In this document: positions 48,866 to 62,300 of the stretch, in pieces | Layout of the letters: every line of letters begins with the position of its first letter | Numbering within the stretch: the first letter of the stretch is position 1 | DNA from: Phialocephala subalpina | Taxonomy: Eukaryota > Ascomycota > Leotiomycetes > Helotiales > Mollisiaceae | Assembly: GCA_900073065.1 (NCBI GenBank) | Contig: FJOG01000001.1 | Coordinates: 2,980,366-3,044,365 of the forward strand | Direction: 5' to 3' | DNA: 64,000 nt | Notes under the pieces: generated by a model | Seen by the model: only the letters and a program-made list of their open reading frames with translations | Database searches by the model: none | What the model was told of the DNA's origin: nothing | Position numbers and translations under genes: made by a program

Positions 48866-50500
48866 GTGGGAGAGGGAGGGAGAGGGAGGTTCTGGCATGG
48901 AGTTGGAGACACACAGCGCAGGTAAGACACGTTCTTACACAATTCTGTTCTGTCACTGTTTCTGCTTCAGCCGGGTCCCCTTCCCCTATCCTTTCCATAC
49001 CCTTGTCATTTTGGGAAGTCCTGTAATGAGGCTGGTGGTAGCAGCCTCCCCTACAGTGACGACTCGTCCTCAGACATAAGCTCAGCTCCCGGCTTTCAAT
49101 GCCAACCCTCCTACTTTGGTTGGGGGGAGCGACTCTGAGTTGGAGCTCAGTCCGGGTTTGACTTCACCAATGAATTGTGTTTCTTCTGTTCGCTGCTCCT
49201 TCGGGGGGTTTCGCCTGACATAGAGTCTACACACAACACTCTATGGCGCCTTTACAGTAGTTCTGCGGCTTGCGGGGTACGGGATGCGGTGGCCCCGGGA
49301 ACAGTTGCAAACACAATTCATGATGCTGGCAGACAACACGCAGTGAAGTGTCTTACTCAGCTGGTGGTTTGATTCCAGCTGACAGAACCCCAGAATATAG
49401 GTCTGATCGAGCCGACTTTCGACGCAACAACAGGACGGAAGAGGGGATGGACTCTGAGCTGAGGGCTTCAACTCTTGTACAATAGAATCAATCAATGCTT
49501 CCACTTCTAATCTTGAATCCTTGCTTGCACTGTGATGACCACTGCCTGAGCATCAAACTTCGCATCTCGTACTGCATCGTGTGCGCGAATGCGTTTGATC
49601 GGGCTCAATCCAACCAACCCAAGAAGGTCTCAAGCATTCAAATGACCCGACATCAATGGGACTTTACAGGACTTCTATGACATTCAAAAGGAAACCCTCC
49701 TCCGATGCGATCTTGACCCCGACATTTGACTCCTGCAACCTTCCCATATGTTGATGCATTTCTAGCTTTGGCAATGGATGCTTTAACTATAGCAACCCGG
49801 AACTTAGCGACCTCATCGCTAAATTTTCAGGCCTCTACGCCTGAAGGTCCCTGAAGCTTGCAAAATCCACCCCGAACGACCCGAACCTAATCTACAGTCC
49901 TTAAAACGTACTAAACTAAACCGAGGGACGTCAGCCGTCATTGGTACCATTTTCAATTCTCTTGTCCGTTGGTGAGCCTTTTAAAGGGTCCAGATCACTT
50001 GGTACATCCTGCAATGTTCTTAATTCCCAACGACCAGCATTTGATTCCTACGGATAGAGAGAAAAATGCTAACAAGAAAGAGCCACGGTTTTGCATTCAT
50101 TATTCAACCTGGAGGTTTAGCGACGAGGCTCTAATTTTCGGGCTGTCCATCGCTGTCGAATTTAGGATTCCCCCCAAAAGTCCCACAATCTCAGAGACTT
50201 TCAGGCCGCCTTTGCTTTCATCCTTCGTCTTCTTGGGTCTACAAAGGGCCAGGATGCAACCCAATATGGCTTGAATGATCAGCTACATATCAGCGTCTTG
50301 ATATCAGCATAGAATAAATTGTATATGTACTTCAGTCTCCTCGCTTCCTTCCTCGTCGCCCCCAATTCCGGCGTCTATAACCTCCTCACGGGCACAAAAT
50401 CCCTCTCTATTCTCTGTCTACACTTATGCACCGAGATGGAGCTCTGCACCTACTGACCAGTCTTGAAAAGCAACCAGGAGCTTCTCATCGGACCCTGAGA
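48866..50500. other. No supported gene
   Basis: Short frames without motifs. The stretch 49080-49160 has G- and C-rich blocks that can fold locally but does not make a tRNA cloverleaf. Confidence 0.35.
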
Positions 50501-51480
50501 TAGCATGGATCATTCATAACAATCCTGCCATGAATTGAAGAGCAGAATACTGCATTACTTGACGGTCGGAGGGAGAAGTTGCAATATCACAGCGTACGCT
50601 GTCTTGTAAAGGTACGCGCGCCTTCGCAGACTAGAATCAAGCCAATCACTCAAACCCAGAATGGCCACCAAAGTTTCCTCACGATACCACACCCTGCTCA
50701 GTATTCCCGGAGGTCGTACTCGACTTCGGCGGTTCCCCTTCTCCGTCTCCCATAAAGCGATCGACATCGACGCCGCCTTTCGGAAAGGGGGTGTGGTATT
50801 CGGGGACATTCAAGGCATGGAAATGTCGCGAGCGATTGCTAGTTTTCGCCCCGTTCGGCGCTGTTTAGAGCTTGACCCTCGCGAAGTCCCAGAATCTATG
50901 GAAGTCTCTCTGCATCTTCCCATGAAGCTCACTGGCGACCTCAATTACCCCATACAACCCACAATTATTGCGGGTCCAGTATTGCCTCAGACCCCCGCTA
51001 GAGGTAGCATGGATCCTTCATAACAATCCTGCCTCACACCGGAGTAGCCCTGGGAAGATGTCGTGTTGTCACTCGGTACCTAAGTTGCATGGTAAATGTG
51101 GGCTGCTTAACTGACCAGAATGCAGCCGTCACACACCCCCGGAATGACCTCCTACGTCACCTCAAGAGACGGTTCTCAGCGCTCCTGGTGGCCGAGTTCG
51201 ACGACGACGACTTGCAGAACGAGGTTCTCCTTTCCCTCCCCCTTCTCCCATAAAGCGATCGACATCGACACCATCCATTGGAAGGAGGCCACAAGATCTG
51301 TTGAAGGATGGCGAAGATGAGGACCACGAGGAGGAGGAAACTCTGCAATTGCAAGTGCAAGAGATTCAGGCGCGACTGAAATTGAAGAGGCCACAGGAAA
51401 TTGAAAGCTTCAGATTCGGAAAGCGAAAGTACCAGGACGGCACAAATACCTAGGTCCAATTCAATCGCCGCAAGTCGGGC
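50501..51480. repeat. Degenerate ~500-bp tandem duplication
   Basis: Two anchors recur about 500 bp apart: tagcatggatc.ttcataac at 50501 and 51005, and ctcccataaagcgatcgaca at 50748 and 51245. The second unit contains two open plus-strand pieces, one rich in Asp (AEFDDDDLQNEVLL) ending at a stop and one acidic then coiled (EEEETLQLQVQEIQARLKL) ending with TAG at 51451-51453. These suggest a decayed coding sequence that I cannot name. Confidence 0.55.
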
Positions 51481-54400
51481 ACAATCAAGAATTACTGAGG
51501 TGCGAAAAATAAAAGCAGAGAGGTTTATAAAAGCGTGGGGCCGTGGGCTGATGAAGATGTGGGTCGACGATGAATAACAAAGCAGAAAGCATCTCTCTCT
51601 TCTTCTTCAGAGCGTCTGGTCGTAAGTCATAAATACCCTTTAGAGTTTAGAAGATTTGGCATTGACATGGCTCGCTTTAGGAAGTTGAGAATGGTTCTGG
51701 AGCCTGGTGAGATGGATGGTTTGGCTGACGAGTTTGTAAGTCATCATTGTCCCTCTTTCTTCTGAGGGTAATTTTGACTTTGTACCTCAGTGGTCATGAT
51801 ACTGGTTCATATTTGCGATGAATATTTGGGCTTGCGGTGTGCTTTTGCTTCCTTTTTGGTTTGGGAGCTTGGTTTCTTGTAAATGTACCAGGGGAAGAGA
51901 GACAATGTGGAGAGAGTTTTTACAGTATGACCAATAAATTGCTTGTTTTTCCTCAAGCTATTCCCTCTATTCCAAGACTTATTTCATTCTTACTATCTCA
52001 CAAGGAATGAAAGTCTTCTCCCCAGGAAATTGTTCGTCTAACTTATTTTAAACTCATTTGACCCTTATTTCTATCACGGCAGCTTGTTACACTGCCAAAA
52101 CCTCGATCGGCCGGGCTCAACTGCTACAGCTTGGAGAGAGCTTTGGTTTATCTCCCTCCAAGCAGATAGACTCAAGCCGAGAGCAGCGCTGTCCCAGGCT
52201 ATACTGCTTCAAATTTTGGGTAAGTCCCTGAGATGGCGGAGAATCTTGTCAAAGTCGGAAGATGTCATACGGGCTTCTCATCCAAGTCACTCACTGACCG
52301 ACCGTTCGATCCCATACCCACACTTTATCACCTAGCTTCGTAGTAGTACAACTTCCAAGGACAGGGCATCACTTCTATGACTAGAGATGCGATATGACTT
52401 CTGCCACATAGAATTCTGACATGAAGCTGCGAAATCCTTAGTGCTCAGCGTCGACAGGATTACTTTTGATGGCCTACACAAACCGGCTTAATATCATCCT
52501 CAGTTCCTCACTTGATTCTATGCAAATCAAAACATTGATGGCAAATACAAGGCCATGGTCAGGATGGCAAAAGGGAGACTGAAAGAGGGCCTGGAATACC
52601 TTCAAGTTAACAAGCCAGAACATAAACATCCCCGATGTCTGGCTTGTTGAACAGTTGCATTGCCGAGTTGATCGTCCAATTGATTCTCCTCTCTTTCATG
52701 AGAATTGTCCCACATGCCTAGGACATTGATAGTAACATTGTCGGCCAAACGCGTTCTGGACTCGCGACACCAATGCATTCTAGTTGAAACAATTGTTCGG
52801 TTAGAATCTCAGAAACCACAACTGCTACTTCCATCCTCCTCTCAGACATCTGGTGTTTGTCTCCTATATCTCAATCTCACGTACTCAAACTTCGAATGTT
52901 TAAAGTGTCAGTGCCAGTAAAAAGGAGAGCTTCTAGAGAAGGGGCATATATTAGCCGACAGCTTCAGAATTTCACTTTCCAAGTACGCAAATGTGAATGT
53001 GCGTCAGGGCAGCATGCAAGCAAGGCGGTTCATTCTTCTTCCTCTTCTCCCAAAATGCTCCAACACCAACAACCCCCACCTTTTTTTGTGTGTGTGTGTT
53101 TTAAATTACAATCTACCAAAAACACCACGCAAAACAACCCCAACCAATATCCCAACCAAAATCGCTAGCAAAAACAACAAAATGGTGGTCCAGTGCACGT
53201 ACTATAAGTGGTTAGAACGCACTTCATAGGGACAGGGTAGAGGTGAGTCAGAAGAAAACTAACATGGATGTAGCTGACCACCACCACCTGCTGAGGAGGA
53301 GGAGGTGGCGGCGGCAGATGGAGGAGCAGGGGTCGGGCAGTCTGGCTCTTGCTTCTGCTTCTGTATCTGATGCCAGTATACTGGGGCGAAGTTTCGAGTT
53401 CCGAAAGACGAAAAATTGGGCGTTGAATGCGAAGGAGGGGACATACGGTTGGAGGCATGGTGGTGCCGACGAACTAGACACCTGTTGGTATGATGGATGA
53501 ACGGTGATTGCCGGTCGAAGCTCGAACGTTGAAGGTCGATACAGAATGCGAAAGGTGCCCCGATAGGAACGAAAGAAGAGAAGTAGATGACTTACGATTT
53601 CTTTTTTGAGGAGAGGGAAGGCAGGGAGAGAGGGATTGGAGCATTTGAGTTCTATACAAATGTTAGTGCATGGCGATTGGATGCATCTTCAGATGCGAGG
53701 AGATGTGGCTGCATACTGAGTGTGATCGGGTGCTCTGAAGGTAGGTAAGAAACAGAAAGGAAGAGAAATTCCTATAAGAAAGTACGGAAATTAGAGTTCG
53801 GCGCTTCTCTGTTGGTAATGTTCTTCTAGGAAATGCAAGCTGACGAGAATGGAAGCTGCGCTCTTACTAAAACGCAGTCACCGAGATACACCCAAAGGCT
53901 CAGGACCACAGAAACCATTTCTGATCTCCATGTCATCCACTTTAATTCTTCGCCTATGTCTACTGTATCTTGCTGATGAGATGAGATAGCGAGAAAGGCT
54001 ACCCAAGGCGCGGAGAACTTCTCAGCTTTTCCAATCTGAGTCGCAGCGATGTCCACCGTCTCCATCATCCCTAGATTCTATATCCACCTCAAGAATTGTA
54101 CAGCCTGCTTTGCCTTTTCTCCTCCAACGATGACAATTCGCACTTAGAGCTGGTGGTCGTTGAGAAGACCGAGCGGGAAATTTTGAAAATCAGGTGGATG
54201 AAGGCCATGGCCGAAATCACTCCTCAAGCTAGAGAGCTCCAAAATGCCTTCTTCCGAGTTGAGATACTTAATACGCTAGAAAGAAAGAAAAGAGATGGCC
54301 AAAGGAAAAGAAACAGCAGGAAAGAACAAGAATCCATTTCTACCCTTGGCAATGCAAGACAACAGGTTGGGTACCACTGAAAAATTCTGATCATCATATA

Positions 54401-55389
54401 CGAGGAGGATGAGCGAAGAACGGAGAAGTAGGTGTCAAGGTGTTCTCAAGAAATTTGGAAGACAAATTTAAACTACCGCGTTTTCGGCCTCGAAATGTCC
54501 ACACCCTCGACGTGGGTGTTCCTGAGGTTCAAAGATTTCATTGCAAAGACAGGCACAGTTTGCCAGCAACTTTGGGAGCCAAAAATAGGCCATGTTCAAG
54601 AAAAAAAAAGATTCTGCGAATTCGACGTTCCAAAAACCATGGCTTCCGGCCCAAATCTAGACGACGCATGCGCAGGACCTTGCCGCGGCAATAGAATTCC
54701 GTCATTTTGCTGGTTTTCTCTGCTTTCCTTGTGGTTTGCTCCCGGCTTTGTTCCATCAAGCCTCCAACGTTGCTGGATTGAGCTCGCAGACATCGGTAAG
54801 GTTCTACGATGAACCTCCTCTTGTCAAACTCACGCGTGAATATCCTCGTTTCCTTTCCTCCCCGTCAAACATCGTCTCTGCTAACTCGAGATCGAAGGTT
54901 GCCCACGCTCAATCGTATGCCGTTACTTGCTCTGACCTTCACCCAACCCCTTTTCTCTTGCATTGCCCAACATGCCGGCCGCAACTCGGCATCGCCAGCA
55001 GGCGATCACAGAGTGTTAGCCCCATCATCAACATGTGCATATAATGTCGCATCCCAATAACCTGTTACCAAGATCAGCAACCGCCAAGACATTGGTTTGC
55101 CTCAAGCAGCACCATCAGCCAGTCCGCCATCGTATACGGTCTGCGAATACAATGATATGACGCTATGGGTAGTTTATCAAGTTCAACACTACCACAGATC
55201 ACAAGTACGACGCAGGATCTTCGTTCGATAAATGCCGCATTGGGACCCGATTCCCACGGGCAACCAGAACATGCGACTCCTTTCAGACCTTCGAGAAGCG
55301 AGGATGCAATGATGGTTGGAGACTGCAAGGCTCCGGCTCTGCTGTCCAATCATGCTTCACTGCCTGCGATGCAATCGCTTCCTTGGTAT
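51481..55389. other. No supported gene
   Basis: A short start-like exon (ATG at 51667, 23 codons to GTAAGT at 51736) and an open frame at 54432-54812 (+) are unrecognised. A GT-microsatellite is at about 53087-53100. No RNA gene seen. Confidence 0.35.
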
Positions 55390-55894
55390 CTACTCCTGAG
55401 ACTCCCGAACTGGCACACAGCAAGTTACTGACTTGCGTGTAGTTTTAGGATCTGGCCAACGATAGCACCAGCTTTTCCACAAGTCCCACGGGTACCACGA
55501 ACGAAGACGAGCATCTCCTTCTCCCTTCCTACCATGACCGATCCCAACCACACCGGAGACTGCAGAACGAGTCGGAAAGTTATTGATATATGGAAGTGAC
55601 GCTACGGCTCGGGAAACGATGATTAGCGACACCTTCATAGCGTCAGAGTACGTCGTAACAACTTGCTGGGCTAGTAAAGGTCTGGAAGCTAGGCTAGACT
55701 GGAATTGAGGGTCTACAGCTACGAGGACTTCTGTAGATGGCATTAAGAGGGCAAATACAACATCCTGAGACCACTTGTTATACTCGAAATGTTCTTTGTG
55801 TTCCCAAGAAGCTAAATTGCCTGGCGGGTGAGATAGAGCACAAAGCTGTTCGAGGACCTTTCTCGAGTTGCAAGGGTCTTGCCATTGAAGTAAG
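55390..55894 (-). CDS. Unrecognised open frame, possibly one exon of a gene or relic
   Basis: About 168 codons without a stop on the minus strand, from a possible acceptor (gacacag at about 55895-55901) to TAG at 55390. It contains QWQDPCNSRKVLEQL, HFEYNKWSQDVVFALL and SDAMKVSLIIVSRAVASLPY. The last 45 residues are Trp-rich and less convincing. I do not recognise a family. It may be an exon, a transposon remnant or a chance frame. Confidence 0.25.
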
Positions 55895-58309
55895 CTGTGT
55901 CAAAGTTGCACGTCTCCACCCCGAGGTCTCATCTGAGTTCTATATTCCCCTTTCGTTAGACTTTCTCGTTACCGTCGTTGCCTCCGTGCACGGCAGCAGT
56001 GTCGATGTTGCTTGGGGCATTGCACGTTATAGTCAACGAACATTTCGACTCCAAAACAGTCTACCAATGCTTCGTGATATGTCTTTCTGTAGGATAAATT
56101 GAAGAGCAAAATTCTTCTTCACGAAGGTAGGAGATAAGGTTTGCAGTTCCATACTACTACGTTGCCAGCGCAACAGAGCAGCAGGTCGAGACCGACTCTA
56201 TTCTGGTATATTTTCATAGAAAGCTCTGTTGATTCTTCTTCTTCTTTTCTTTGTCGCCTCATCCTCAAACAATTCGTATGCCACCATCTCGAATCACATC
56301 CGCGGCAGTGACTGACAGATTTATAGACAATAAAAACTCTACAAAATCCTCTGCTCTCTCGTATGTCCCTCTCGGTCACGATCCATGTTTGGCCCTGGCC
56401 ATCAAACCTGTACCTCAATAATCAAAAGATATTCATTCCCATATTATTCTCTGTTTCGTTCTCTCAGTTCTATATGCTAATTTGGATAAGTAGACCTCAC
56501 CAACAACAAGATGTTTCCTCCCGTAATTTTTTTTCTGACCCGCATCATGGTGATGCACTATTGAGTTTACTTTAGACAACACCACCAAGCAAGACAGTAC
56601 GTTACTTCTCTCTACCATTTTACCACTCAGTCTCTCCCCTCCAGACAGGACCTTAATCTGCAAGCCTTTGGGGGCCCTTGCTATCCACTGGACCGTGCTT
56701 GGGCCCCGTCTCAGTACCATGATCAATATGTAGGCTGATTGGCGCTCTAGATCAAGGCTGGTGAACCAGAGACTCCCCGGGCGGGTAAGATTTACTCCTA
56801 GCCTAGGCCTCCAAGAACGGCTGCTAATTCCCTTTGCCTTGCAGAAAGGTTCGAGCAATTCGTATGTCGTACCCGACGAATCGATTGCCGAGAGAACCAC
56901 AGACATTGACTATACATAGCACGATGAGGCTGTCCCGGCACCAGCTGCTCTTCTGCAGCTTCATGAAGTAAGAATACTCCAGCAGCAGACCGCTAAGTTT
57001 GACTGTTCATGCAAAGAACTGACATTCGATTAGCGAGAGAACTGCTGGTGCGGTGGTGGTGTCTCCCCGGCTCCCTCTCCTCCCCCTCAACCACAAGCCC
57101 GCTCCGTACGTATCTATTTTTCTTCGACATTCGGAACATTGAGATTATTGACTTTGCTTCAGCGTTATGCTCGCCGAGAGCAAAGAGCCAGAGGAGAGAC
57201 CTTTGTAAGTCGTTCTGAACGTCCCTCTTGTTCTGGGATATTGGAACTGACTTTTTCTGCTCAGCGTGAGAGAAACAACCAAGTAAGTCATGAAAGGTTG
57301 TCTTAGTATATCAGTAAATGCTGATAAAAGTAGACCATCGAAGAAATGATCTTGATCATCGAGGTTGCTGCTGCTGCCTTCGTGGTGGCTTTTTTGTTGA
57401 GATTTGTTAAGTTTTTGGTTAAGTTTTTTGGTTTGTAATTTCTTTTGGGAGGGGAAGGGGAGGACGGTGTGTTTGAGTAATATATTCTTTTCCTTCTTCT
57501 TTCTTTTATTTGATATGCATTCCCTAGCGAGAAAGCCTCGAGCTCTTTTATTCTTCTATTTTTCCATGTCCTTGGATGGGATTGGTGAATCTGATGCGAT
57601 AAGCACGTGTCCTGGAACGCGAAGAAGAATCGCGCACATCTTGTCATCGCACCGCTACTAAACTGAGACTGGGCAACAAACTGATATTTCAAAGCCACAG
57701 AAGGTTTAGGACAAGAGCATACCTCATATGGCTTCTTTTGCACATACGGCGGCCTTCAAAATAATCTCTCAGGGGAAGAGTTCGCTAACGCTCGGCTGTC
57801 AACTAACTTTTGATTTCAGGTGCTGCCAAGCCGGCCGGCCGGTCACATCAACGTTTACATACACATCCACATTGTCTGGACGTAGCCCCTCCTTGACATC
57901 TTAACCACCTCAATCGGGTATGCTTCATGTTGCAAGCCAAGTTCTGTTTCGTTCGGTTCGGAAAAACTGTCACCAAGGAACGATCCGAAAATACTGGCGT
58001 CTAGTTTGCAATTGCCTGCCTGCATCCCCGCATTGTAGCTTCCACAAGAAGCATTGTGGAGGTCAGGGACTGGAACTGTAGTGCAAATACCCTACGCTCC
58101 ACCTTTTGGACAATCATTGCAGGGGTGGAGTGTCTCATTCCGTCTAGGCATTCGAGCCTCGACGTTCCTATTCTGTGCAAAAGTCTAGCTGACTCCCTCA
58201 CAACACCCTCACGGATACCACCTGAGCTTCTCCTAAACAACCTCTTCGTTCTGAAAGTATAACTTCACGTTTGGAATCCATCCGTCAAGACAGTGCGGTC
58301 GGTAATAAA
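55895..58309. other. No supported gene
   Basis: Several short frames with no recognisable domain. 57303-57743 (-) is open but of low complexity (Lys/Asn/Thr-rich). Confidence 0.35.
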
Positions 58310-59140
58310 ATGTTGGATCTCAAAATAACTTCCGGCGGAACAGGTATTCCACCCCTGCTCCCGAGCCCTTCAACACCCCATTCCAACTAGCTCACAACAA
58401 CATAGAATACATCCCCCAAATCTCCCATCTCCTCGCCCACGCCTTCGAAACAGACCCCACACTAACCTACATGCTCTCCTCCCTCACCCCCTCAGACCGC
58501 AAAGCCTATCTCCCATCCTACTTCGTGACCCTCCTCAAGATGTCCATCAGCCATAAAGGTACGATTGAGAAAATCGACGATTGGAAAAGTTGTGGGGTTA
58601 TGTTGCCGCCTGGGGCGGATTTGGCGGATGCTTGGATTGCGGTGGGGGTGGGGTGTTGGGTAAAATTTTTTTTTTTTGGAAGGTTGGGTGGTTGGCATAT
58701 CAGATTTGTTTTTGATTCCTTGTACCCTGAGATCTGCGAGGGAGGAGGAGGGTGGGAGGTGGCTGATGGCTGATGTTGATAGAAAATGGCCAACGAACTA
58801 GGGGCCGTGACAACAGCTTGCAAGAAGAAAGTGTTTTCCAAAGGAGATAGATACTTCTATATCTTCTTCCTAGGAACACACACTTCTGCCCGAGGAAGAG
58901 GTCTTTGCACCCACGTTGTGAATCGGTATAAAGAGGTAGCTACTGAGCAACAGCTGCCGATTTATTTGGAGGCTGGGACGGAGTATGCGTTTAGGTTGTA
59001 TCAGGTTGGGGTATGTGTTGATTGATACTATCAAGTTGGGGGTGGGGAAGTGTGCTGAGGGTGGATCTGGGGTGACGATCTTGGGGATGATTTGGAGACC
59101 GGAATCGAAGACTCAAGTTGGGAGACTGGAGTATGAGTAA
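58310..59140 (+). pseudogene. GNAT-family N-acetyltransferase with one-base frameshift
   Basis: Exons 58310-58343, 58406-58659 and 58783-59140, joined in phases 1 and 0. It starts MLDLKITSGGTEYIPQISHLL and carries the acetyl-CoA loop of the GNAT fold, FLGTHTSARGRGLCTHVV (R-G-R-G pattern), followed by LPIYLEAGTEYAFRLY. The expected next strand is present only one frame over: YVLIDTIKLGVGKC..., then GVTILGMIWRP, ending with TAA at 59138-59140. The shift lies in a run of four G at 59008-59011, and removing one G would restore the usual pattern. So this is a recent pseudogene or a homopolymer error. Without repair the product stops at 59022-59024. GNAT enzymes move an acetyl group from acetyl-CoA to an amine; the substrate is unknown. 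Confidence 0.75.
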
Positions 59141-59300
59141 CAAAAGCTACACATTCATAGTACATAGAGCTTGGGTATAAAACAACGAAGCAATGACCCT
59201 CCCTATGTATCAACAAGTACATCGAGCTCTAATTGGATTTCAAAATCGCCTCTCTGCAAGCGATATCCTTAATGTCTCACCGTCTCCGGTACATTCAACA

Positions 59301-62300
59301 TCACTCCTCCAACATGCTCTGAAGACCAACTGTTTGCGATGCGACACCCTCAGCAATCTCGCCATCGTCGACGATCCTCATCCCGCCTTGGTCATCCCAC
59401 ACAATCCGCCCCTCAATAGCGGCTCTGATCAAGTTCGGGTTCGCGACTTCCTTGTCGCCCGTGAACGGATCCCACTCGAAGCCCTCTTTCAACCACATCC
59501 ATCTCAAGTACGCTCTTAACTCTTTATCTTCCGGCACAACACGCATCCATTCGGGCTGAAACCCTTCAGATGCACCTTCGCCATTCCAGCTATCAGCAAT
59601 GCCTCGCAACTTATCTCTACAGAAGATTCGCCATGAATCGATGGCATATGGGCCCGAAGTCATATGTCCGATCTCCCACGCATGCCGCTCATCCTCATCA
59701 TCCAAGATCTCATCTTTCTTAACATTTCGCGCCGACTCCGGGTCCGGGTATCCACGGACAGGATATCTTCTCCCCTTCGTAGGCGGATTCTCAAGCCAAG
59801 TTTCAGCATACGTCTTATATGTCTGCGCGCGCTGATTCTGGAGTCCCAGATGTCGGATAATGGGGACAATATCATCAACGTTCGCCTTGATGAGAGTTTC
59901 CGGTGTTGGATATCTCTCCATCAGTTCGAAAAAGACGGGAATAGCATGCTTGCCGTGGGTGCGGATGAGAAATGTGACGGCAATGAGAAGGCGGAACGGG
60001 TCGTGAGCGAGCTTTTCCTGAATGAGACCGAAGTGGGGAGCGGAGAGAGGTGGGAATGGGATACAGGAGACGGTCTTGGCTGGTGTTCTATTTTTCGCGG
60101 AGCCTTGTGTTTGGAATGATGGGAGATCATCGAAGCTTCGGCTCGGGGTTTGAGGCTGATTGGAGTTGGTGCCTTTCTTCGGTGTTGTTGGTTGGGCGAA
60201 GAAAGGTGATTTGGTAGGTTGTCTTTTGGTCTTCTTTGCTTTTGGAAGGCCTTCATCGACAGGTTCTTGCTTGACTGTGGATTCTTCCTGCTGAAGTCTC
60301 TCAAGCTCGGCTCTCGTCTCATCATTAAGGGGAGAGGTGGAGGATCTGGTGAGTAGTCTCTCTAGCTCGGCTGCCATCTCCTCATTCGGCGGTGAGGTGG
60401 ATCGTCTCTGGAGATCAGGTGCCGTCCCGTGCTGAGGTGGCAGTGTAGCTGAATCTCTTCTTGCACCAAATTTGCCTTTCGTGTCTCTTTGCTGTGATAG
60501 ATGAGACTTTGCAGACTCAGATTGCCTGTTCGACGAAGGTGTAGTATGTTGCGTTGTTGTTCCAAGAAGATATTTCAGGTCTCCTGCTAACACTGATTTC
60601 CGATACTCTTTCCTGGGCCTGGGCATGACCACCTCTGCTGGTTGAGATGAAGGGGTCCCTTTCGGAGCGAATCTCCCATTACCATCTCGGTCTTGGGACA
60701 TGGCTTTTATCGATTTCGAGTTCATCGACGGTGTTGACAAAGACTCGCTTCGACCTCGATTATTTTTAGATGCAGAACTCGCTGCTTCTCCAGATGGGTC
60801 CCTGGCAAATCTTCCATGTGCATCCCGTTCTTGAGACATAGCCTTCTTTGCATGTGCTGAGACCGACACTGAAGATCTTCTGGCTCTCTTGGGCTTGGGC
60901 GTACTGGACTCTCGAGAAGACGGATCTTTGGGGGCAAATCTTCCATGGCTGTCACGTGCAAGATCTGACAGAGTTCTTTTTTTCGTAGACGAAGTGGGGC
61001 TTGCGGAGTGCTCTGCAGGTCTGTAAATGGGTAGTTCGACAGCAATTGTTGTTCTTCCTCTTGCCATGTTCGTGGTGGCTTCTAGGTTTGCGAGCTCGTT
61101 CTCACTATTTTCATCTGGTGAGTCATGGCCGGCAAAGCTAGACATGGAATCATTATCGTCAATTGGTGCTGGTGGCGGCATATCATCGTTGGTTGGAGCC
61201 GGGGGAAGGTTGGCTTCATTGGCAGAGGGAGAAGTTCTCGAAGGGGTGTAAACAGTTGCTTGGGCTTCAGGAGTCGGTGTACGTGGCGCAGCAATTTCGG
61301 TATGGTCGATTACGTCATCATCATTGTAAGGGTTGAGAATTTCGGCATTGTTCTCGTCGTCCGAGTCGTCAACTGTATCGTTGGGAATAGCCTCACCCAT
61401 CACCTCGCTTAACGCATCCTGTACAATATCCTGCTCAGGCTCACTGCCAAAACCCTCGAACTCGTCATCATACTCAACACTGTCCTTCGCACTTGGAATA
61501 TTGTCCAGGAGCGCTTCACCACCCGTAGAGTCCTGGTCTCCTACGAGTGGATGGCTTTTAACCCCTCCTGCGACGCCTGGGATCCAACGACTTTTCGCGA
61601 TCGAAGTCGCCTAACCCCTTTTGGTGACTTCGAATTGGTGTCTGCGAGCTCGTTGAGAGGTTCTCCGTCGACCTGGCTCTGGCTTGGGTCACTTGTTTCT
61701 TGACTCTGGCTTTGACTGTGCTTGTCTTCTGATTTCCTCTTCTTCTTCTTGAATCTCTTCGACTCGCCCCCAGCCTCAGTGACCTGACTTGCTGGTGCTG
61801 TAGCTTGTGAGTCTTCAACAATGGCTTGACTATCGGCAGGAAGATCGTCCTTGGGCTCATTGGTTTCCGCGTCGTTAGAAATATCCTGTGTGACTTGACT
61901 GGCTGTGGCCTGAGAATCTTCAACGATGATTTGACTGTCGTTCAGCAACCCCTTGGACTTCTTCTCGGGATTAGATGCCTTCTTTTCCGAATCGACAGAA
62001 GCGACAACATCTTGCTTCACATCCGCCATCTCAACATCGGTAGACTCAATGGCTGGTGCATCAACGTCTTTCTCATAATCCTCTTCAACAGCCTTTCGCT
62101 GCCCACGAGGTGGCCGAGGTCTCTTCTCGCGAGGCTTTTCTGCATCTGCCTCATTTGACTCTAGCTGCGACTCTACAATCAGAGCCGCAACCTGGCTTTC
62201 CTGTACCTCATTACCATTGGACTCTGAAGGTTGGACGTCGGTGGTGGTTTCAGCCGTAGCTGGCTGGTCTGCCATTTCGACATCTTCCTGCTGCTTCTCT

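Noticed and set aside
48329..48925. 198-codon open frame on the plus strand
   Set aside because: Most of it is translated minisatellite (Ser/Thr/His/Pro-rich repeats).
49080..49160. Possible tRNA or structured RNA
   Set aside because: Local G/C-rich pairing exists, but there is no TTCRA loop, acceptor stem or cloverleaf. No tRNA was found anywhere in the window.
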